Positions 58,031 to 64,000 of a stretch of 64,000 nt of DNA are shown here, in pieces. Under the pieces are notes generated by a model. That model saw only the letters and a program-made list of their open reading frames with translations. It was not told the origin of the DNA and did no database searches. Where the stretch lies: positions 124,001 to 188,000 of the forward strand of contig NZ_JOGX01000004.1 of the NCBI RefSeq assembly GCF_000719555.1, given 5' to 3'. Made by a program: the position numbers and the translations under genes. Numbering within the stretch: position 1 is the stretch's first letter; the number at the start of each line of letters is the position of its first letter. The stretch is from Streptomyces sp. NRRL F-5727 (GTDB taxonomy: Bacteria > Actinomycetota > Actinomycetes > Streptomycetales > Streptomycetaceae).

Positions 58031-58834
58031 ATGCGCGTACTGATCGTGGAGGACGAGCCGTATCTGGCCGAGGCCGTCCGTGACGGGCTCCGGCTGGAGG
58101 CGATCGCCGCCGACATCGCCGGCGACGGCGACACCGCCCTGGAGCTGCTCGCCGTCCACTCCTACGACCTGGCGGTGCTCGACCGCGACATCCCCGGCCC
58201 GTCCGGCGACGAGGTCGCCCGCCGGATCGTCGCGTCCGGCAGCGGCATCCCGATCCTGATGCTCACCGCCGCCGACCGGATCGACGACAAGGAGTCCGGT
58301 TTCGCGCTCGGAGCCGACGACTACCTCACCAAGCCGTTCGAGCTGCGGGAGCTGGTCCTGCGGCTGCGGGCACTCGACCGCAGGCGGGCGTACGCGCGGC
58401 CCCCGGTCCGCGAGCTCGCGGGGCTGCGCGTCGACCCGTTCCGGCGGGAGGTCTTCCGCGACGGGCGGTACGTCGCGCTCACCCGGAAGCAGTTCGCGGT
58501 GCTCGACGTCCTCGTCGCCGCCGAGGGCGGGGTCGTGAGCACCGAGGAGCTGCTGGCCCGGGCCTGGGACGAGAACGCCGACCCGTTCACCAACGCCGTC
58601 CGCATCACCGTCTCGGCGCTGCGCAAGCGGCTCGGCGAACCGTGGATCATCGCCACGGTGCCGGGCGTCGGCTACCGCATCGACACCGGCACCGGGGCCG
58701 GATCCGACACCGGGCCGGGGGCCGGATCCGACACCGGGCCGGGGGCCGGATCCGACACCGGGCCGGGCACCGGGCCCGGCACCGGGTCCGGCTCCGGCTC
58801 CGGCGCGCCGAGCCCCGGGCGTCCCCGTGGCTAG
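58031..58834 (+). CDS. OmpR-family response regulator with Gly/Ser repeat tail
   Basis: 267 aa. Receiver: VEDEPYLAEAVRDGL, phospho-acceptor in LAVLDRDIPGPSGD, MLTAADR and LTKPF. Winged helix: LTRKQFAVLDVLVAAEGGVVSTEELLARAWDENADPFTNAVRITVSALRKRLG and VGYRI. After the normal end comes a tail of about 45 residues made of TGPGAGSD repeats from a 24-bp tandem DNA repeat, absent from ordinary members. The gene ends in an 8-base overlap with the kinase gene. Confidence 0.92.
   Translation: MRVLIVEDEPYLAEAVRDGLRLEAIAADIAGDGDTALELLAVHSYDLAVLDRDIPGPSGDEVARRIVASGSGIPILMLTAADRIDDKESGFALGADDYLTKPFELRELVLRLRALDRRRAYARPPVRELAGLRVDPFRREVFRDGRYVALTRKQFAVLDVLVAAEGGVVSTEELLARAWDENADPFTNAVRITVSALRKRLGEPWIIATVPGVGYRIDTGTGAGSDTGPGAGSDTGPGAGSDTGPGTGPGTGSGSGSGAPSPGRPRG
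58697..58790 (+). repeat. 24-bp tandem repeat encoding TGPGAGSD tail
   Basis: About three direct copies of GGGGCCGGATCCGACACCGGGCC in a row, followed by shorter ACCGGGCCCGGC-type units, within the end of the response regulator gene. The unit length is a multiple of three, so copy-number changes keep the frame and alter only the tail length. Confidence 0.85.
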
Positions 58835-59927
58835 GCGCCGCGGGCTGAGCGTCCGGCTGAAGCTCACCCTCAGCTACGCCGGGTTCCTGACCGTCGCCGG
58901 GGCCCTGCTGCTGGCCGTGGTGTGGGGGTTCCTGCTGCGGTACGTCCCCGACAACGACCAGGGGCTCCTCGGCGTCTCGCCCAACCGCTACCTCCTCGTG
59001 CGCACCTTCTTCCCCGCCGCGGCCGTGGCGATGGGCTTCCTGCTCGTCTTCGGCCTCGTCGGGGGCTGGCTGCTCGCCGGCCGGATGCTCGCGCCGCTCA
59101 CCCGGATCACGGCGGCGGCGCGGGCGGCCGGGAGCGGTTCGCTGTCCCACCGGATCCGGCTGGAGGGCCGCGAGGACGAGTTCCGCGAACTGGCCGACAC
59201 GTTCGACACCATGCTGGACCGGCTGGAGGCGCAGGTCGCCGAGCAGCAGCGGTTCGCCGCCAACGCCTCCCACGAGCTGCGCACCCCGCTGGCCGTCTCG
59301 CGGGCGCTGCTCGACGTCGCCCGCGAGGACCCCACGCGGGACCGCGACGAACTCGTCGCCCGCCTGACCGCCGTCAACACGCGGGCGATCGACCTGACCG
59401 AGGCCCTGCTGCTGCTCAGCCGCAGCGACCGGGGGCTGGTCTCGCGTGAGCCCGTCGATCTCTCGCTGGTCGCCGAGGAGGCCGCCGAGACGCTGCTCCC
59501 CCTCGCGGAGCAGCGCGGGATCGCGCTGGACGTGACCGGCGGCGCGGCCTGGACGAGCGGCTCGCCGGAGCTACTGCTGCGGATGGTGACGAACCTCGTC
59601 CAGAACGCCGTCGTCCACAACCTGCCCGCGGGCGGGACCGTGACGGTGCACACCGAGGCGCGGCGCGACGGGAGCGTGGTGCGGGTCGAGAACACGGGCC
59701 AGCCGCTCCCGCCGGACCTGGTGCCGACCCTCACCGAACCCTTCCGGCGCGGCACGGAGCGCGTCCGCACCGACGAGCACGCGGGCGTGGGCTTGGGACT
59801 CGCCCTCGTGCAGAGCATCGTCCGCGCGCACGGCGGCACGCTGACCCTGGTCCCCCGGGCCGCCGGCGGTCTGCTCGTCACGGTCCTGCTGCCCGGCACG
59901 CCGGAGGGCTCCCTCCCCGGTCGGTGA
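58827..59927 (+). CDS. Two-component sensor histidine kinase
   Basis: 366 aa from the GTG at 58827. Two membrane helices (TLSYAGFLTVAGALLLAVVWGFLL and FFPAAAVAMGFLLVFGLVGGWLL) with a short periplasmic loop, HAMP domain, H-box FAANASHELRTPLAVSRAL with the phospho-accepting His, N-box VQNAVVHNLPAGG, and G-boxes GVGLGLALV. The sensor loop is only about 35 residues, as in intramembrane-sensing envelope-stress kinases. Partner of the preceding regulator. Confidence 0.93.
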   Translation: MARRRGLSVRLKLTLSYAGFLTVAGALLLAVVWGFLLRYVPDNDQGLLGVSPNRYLLVRTFFPAAAVAMGFLLVFGLVGGWLLAGRMLAPLTRITAAARAAGSGSLSHRIRLEGREDEFRELADTFDTMLDRLEAQVAEQQRFAANASHELRTPLAVSRALLDVAREDPTRDRDELVARLTAVNTRAIDLTEALLLLSRSDRGLVSREPVDLSLVAEEAAETLLPLAEQRGIALDVTGGAAWTSGSPELLLRMVTNLVQNAVVHNLPAGGTVTVHTEARRDGSVVRVENTGQPLPPDLVPTLTEPFRRGTERVRTDEHAGVGLGLALVQSIVRAHGGTLTLVPRAAGGLLVTVLLPGTPEGSLPGR

Positions 59928-59938
59928 CCTCGGGAGCG

Positions 59939-60580
59939 TCAGTAGCCCAGGCCGATGGTGTGGCGGACGGAGCCTGGCTCGGCCAGCGCGGCGAGGATCG
60001 CGCGGGCGAGGTCGGCGCGGGCGAGGGTGATGCCGCCGCGCACGTTGCGGTCGGTCGCGGTGCGGTAGGGGCGGGGGGCGCCGTCGGTGAGGCGCGGCGG
60101 CCGCATGATCGTCCAGTCGAGTCCGCTGTCCCGGACGATCCGGTCGGTGCGGGCGAAGTCCGCGAAGTTGCCCGCCAGGACGCGGCGCACGACGGGTTTG
60201 ACGAGGGCCCGGGTGAAGGGCCCGTCGCCTTCGTCGACGACGTGGCCGCTCGCGGTGACGACGATCAGGCGGCGGGTGCCGGTGGTCCGCATCGCGGCGA
60301 TGACCGAGCGGGCGCCGTCACTGCACACCGACGCCTCGGTCCTGGGGGCGGAGCCGAGGGCGGAGACGACGGCGTCCCGCCCGGCCACGGCCGCCGTCAT
60401 CGCCTCGGGATCCATGACGTCCGCGGTGAGGACGTCGAGCCGTGGTGCGTCCGCGCCCTGCCGGAGCCGCAGGCGGGACGGGTCGCGGACGACCGCGGTG
60501 ACGTGGTGTCCGGCGTCCAGGGCCTGCTCCACGAGCTGCCTGCCCGTGCCGCCCGTGGCGCCGAGAACGGTGATGCGCAT
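59939..60580 (-). CDS. NAD(P)-dependent oxidoreductase, NmrA/atypical SDR type
   Basis: 213 aa. N-terminal dinucleotide motif ITVLGATGGTGRQLVEQALDAGHHVTAVVRDP, then ADVMDPEAMTAAVAGRDAVVSALG and LDWTIMRPPRLTDG, the pattern of the NAD(P)H-binding Pfam family related to flavin reductase B. No classical Tyr-Lys pair, so it may be a redox sensor or act on flavins. The divergent TetR regulator and its perfect operator lie directly upstream and very likely control it. Confidence 0.9.
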   Translation of the reverse strand: MRITVLGATGGTGRQLVEQALDAGHHVTAVVRDPSRLRLRQGADAPRLDVLTADVMDPEAMTAAVAGRDAVVSALGSAPRTEASVCSDGARSVIAAMRTTGTRRLIVVTASGHVVDEGDGPFTRALVKPVVRRVLAGNFADFARTDRIVRDSGLDWTIMRPPRLTDGAPRPYRTATDRNVRGGITLARADLARAILAALAEPGSVRHTIGLGY

Positions 60581-60600
60581 GACGAGTCTCCTCCCCCAGA

Positions 60601-60647
60601 GGGTTAGTGAACACTAGCCCCCAGCCTGCGCTAGTGTTCACTAACCC
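60601..60647. promoter_or_regulatory. TetR operator: perfect 18-bp inverted repeat
   Basis: GGGTTAGTGAACACTAGC (60601-60618) is an exact inverted match to GCTAGTGTTCACTAACCC (60630-60647), separated by 11 bases. Each arm is itself a near-palindrome TAGTG-WW-CACTA, so two regulator dimers can bind. It begins 20 bases from the oxidoreductase start and lies 58 bases before the TetR start. Confidence 0.88.
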
Positions 60648-60705
60648 GTCAAGGGGAACGGCGAGGGCGGGCGGCGACGGCCGGACCGAGAGCGAGAGGA
60701 CGGCG

Positions 60706-61284
60706 ATGGGCAGCACACGGGAGCGGATCCTCGACGCGGCCGCGGACATCCTGCGGACCCGGGGCGTCGTGCACGCCACGACGAAGGTGATCGCGCAGGC
60801 GACGGGCGTGTCGGAGCCGACGCTGTACAAGTACTTCGGCGACAAGGAGCGCCTGCTCCTCGCCGTCCTGGAGGAACGGGTGCCGGGCCCGTCCCGCACA
60901 CCGGTCCGCCCGGGCGAGGGCGACGTCGAGACCAACCTCACCGAACTCGCCCACGCCGCCCTGGACTTCTACCAGCAGTCGATCCCGATGCTGGGCGCGC
61001 TCCTCGCGGACCCCGAACGGATGGCGGCGCACCGGACCGCGATGAGCCGGCACGGCGGGGGCCCCGAGAGGCCGCTCGACGGCTTCGCCGCCTACCTGAA
61101 GGCCGAGCAGGACCTCGGGCGCGTCGCGGCGCAGGCGGACCCGCGCGCGTCCGCGGCCCTCCTCCTCGGGGCGTGTTTCCAGGAGGCGTTCCTGCGCTAC
61201 TACGCCCACGGCCCCGCCGCCGAACCCGCCCCCCGCACCCGGGCTCAGGCGCTCGCCCGGGCGGTGGTCGCCCCGCTGCTGTGA
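60706..61284 (+). CDS. TetR-family transcriptional regulator
   Basis: 192 aa from the ATG at 60706 (GAGAGGACGG upstream); the frame extends back into the operator and cannot be all coding. Helix-turn-helix at residues about 3-50: RERILDAAADILRTRGVVHATTKVIAQATGVSEPTLYKYFGDKERLL. The C-terminal ligand domain has LAHAALDFYQQSIPMLGALLADPERMAAHR and ASAALLLGACFQEAFLRYY. Likely represses itself and the divergent oxidoreductase through the perfect inverted repeat. Confidence 0.93.
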   Translation: MGSTRERILDAAADILRTRGVVHATTKVIAQATGVSEPTLYKYFGDKERLLLAVLEERVPGPSRTPVRPGEGDVETNLTELAHAALDFYQQSIPMLGALLADPERMAAHRTAMSRHGGGPERPLDGFAAYLKAEQDLGRVAAQADPRASAALLLGACFQEAFLRYYAHGPAAEPAPRTRAQALARAVVAPLL

Positions 61285-61334
61285 CCGACGGGGCACGGCT
61301 GGCCGCGATCGGGACGCCCCCGTACGATCGGCCG

Positions 61335-61889
61335 ATGATCGCTTCCGTCGTCCTCCACGCCGACCCGACTCCGCACGCTCCAGGGCTCGTTCTCCGCCCC
61401 TGGTGCGCGGACGACGTCACCGCGCTGGCCGGGATGTCCCACGATCCCGCCCTCCGCCGCTGGGCGAACCTGCCGGCGGAGGGCGAGGCGCCGCGCTGGG
61501 TACGGGACCAGGAGCGGGACTGGGCGGCGGGCGCCCGGTTCGGCTTCGCCGTCCTGGAGGCACCCCTCGACGCCGCCGCGCGTCTGGTGGGCGGCGTGGT
61601 CCTCAAGGAGGTCGCCCCCGGCGAGCCCACCGCCGAGGTCGGCTACTGGACGGCGCCGGGCGCCCGCGGTCGCGGGGTGGCACCCCGCGCCCTGGACGCC
61701 GTCACCGCCTGGGCCTTCGCCACCTTCCGGGCCGGCGGCCTGGAGCGGCTCCACCTGCTCCACCAGGTGGACAACGCGGCCTCCTGCCGGGTCGCGGCCA
61801 AGAGCGGTTACGCCTTCGACCGCGTCCTGCCGGCCTTCCCTCCCGCCTTCCCGCTCGACGGCCACCTTCACATCCGCCGCACGCGCTGA
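61335..61889 (+). CDS. GNAT-family N-acetyltransferase
   Basis: 184 aa from the ATG at 61335; a GTG at 61281 that overlaps the TetR stop is an alternative. RimJ/RimL-like pattern: GLVLRPWCADDVTALAGMSHDP, GGVVLKEVAPGEPTAEVGYWTAPGARGRGVAPRALDAVTAWAF with the acetyl-CoA loop RGRGV, and LLHQVDNAASCRVAAKSGYAFDRVL. Substrates of this group are protein N-termini, aminoglycosides or small amines. Same strand as the TetR gene but target unknown. Confidence 0.9.
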   Translation: MIASVVLHADPTPHAPGLVLRPWCADDVTALAGMSHDPALRRWANLPAEGEAPRWVRDQERDWAAGARFGFAVLEAPLDAAARLVGGVVLKEVAPGEPTAEVGYWTAPGARGRGVAPRALDAVTAWAFATFRAGGLERLHLLHQVDNAASCRVAAKSGYAFDRVLPAFPPAFPLDGHLHIRRTR

Positions 61890-61946
61890 ACGACTCCTCG
61901 GTGGTGCGGCGGTGATCGTCCCCGGGTCCGCGGGCGGTCGGGTGGG

Positions 61947-62224
61947 TCAGCGCGCCGGCCGGGCGGCCCGGAGCCAGTCGCGCGCGGCGGCGAGGGTCAC
62001 CTCGATGTCGTCGCTCCACGAGCAGACCTCGAGCCACGACAGGCATCCGCCCCGCGTGAAGACCAGGACCTCCCCGGGGCACTCGCCGGTCTCGCGGTGT
62101 CGAGTTCGAAGGAGGCGGTACCGCAGCCGCAGCCGCAGCGGCCCGTCACCCGGAGGTACGGCACCTGCCGGAGCAGTGCGGCGTGCACGGGGTCGGCGAC
62201 GTCGGCGGGCGGGGCGTCGGGCAT
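61947..62224 (-). pseudogene. Small hypothetical protein, frameshifted
   Basis: From 62224 the reading MPDAPPADVADPVHAALLRQVPYLRVTGRCGCGCGTASFELDT is good; after that it degenerates, while another frame gives ETGECPGEVLVFTRGGCLSWLEVCSWSDDIEVTLAAARDWLRAARPAR and a stop at 61947. Joining them by one extra base near 62098 gives a protein of about 92 aa with Cys clusters (CGCGCG) typical of a small Streptomyces family of unknown function. It may be inactivated or be a sequencing error. Confidence 0.65.
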
Positions 62225-62299
62225 CCGGTCACCGTATCCGGGCGGCCGGCCGATGCCGCCGCCACCCTCTCGGACGACGCCTCCTCGGGCGACGCCCCC

Positions 62300-64000
<1,701 letters not shown>

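Noticed and set aside
58697..58790. Short direct repeats considered as a CRISPR array
   Set aside because: Units are contiguous without spacers and lie within a coding region in frame.

Overview
The window is actinomycete chromosome, almost certainly Streptomyces. Base composition is very GC-rich with third codon positions nearly all G or C, GTG starts and 4-bp ATGA/GTGA overlaps are frequent, and the gene families (GlxA-type AraC, PucR, MmyB-like XRE, two OmpR two-component systems, DUF6247, Imm7) are typical of the genus. No rRNA, tRNA or CRISPR array was recognised.

Layout. 1-14.9 kb: the left end of a sugar ABC importer (two permeases and a binding protein that carries an apparent frameshift) with a divergent GntR/HutC regulator; a GlxA-family regulator; small stress-type genes (PfpI-like, CsbD-like); a two-component system next to an ABC exporter whose first permease carries a large inserted beta-rich extracytoplasmic domain; and an SDR. 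15.2-42.3 kb: an extracellular/cytoplasmic contractile injection system (eCIS), the main content of the window. 42.7-50.4 kb: a probable 3-hydroxybutyrate/ketone-body locus (PucR-type regulator, MHS transporter, 3-hydroxybutyrate dehydrogenase, secreted esterase, 3-oxoacid CoA-transferase A and B). 50.4-64 kb: mixed regulators, exporters and small accessory genes (frameshifted DUF6247 partner, Imm7), a VanZ protein with a two-component system, a TetR regulator with a perfect paired operator, and the 3' end of a GH1 beta-glucosidase overlapping an MFS transporter.

The eCIS has a DUF4157 (eCIS core) protein, a membrane-anchored beta-sandwich protein, a LuxR-type regulator, a secreted VWA/HYR protein, a DUF4255 cap/terminator, an AAA+ ATPase, then a divergently read 1175-aa cargo-like protein, then sheath, tube, assembly protein, a small conserved protein, a Pro-rich VQR-repeat protein, a second tube protein, LysM baseplate hub, VgrG-like spike, PAAR tip, gp25 wedge, gpJ-like and gpI-like baseplate proteins, and a zinc-ribbon/TM/glycan-binding protein. 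No separate tape-measure or tail-fibre gene was seen.

The most interesting part is the cargo island at 24.3-30.4 kb. The 1175-aa protein has an N-terminal LQxAVGNxAV motif shared with the DUF4157 protein, a long helical and hydrophobic middle, and a C-terminal deaminase-like domain (HAE at residues 977-979, CxxC at 1012-1015). It is followed after 30 nt by a probable SUKH-family immunity gene. The toxin tip and immunity gene are clearly less GC-rich than the carrier part and lie beside two nested insertion-sequence remnants, which suggests an exchangeable toxin-immunity cassette grafted onto an eCIS cargo backbone.
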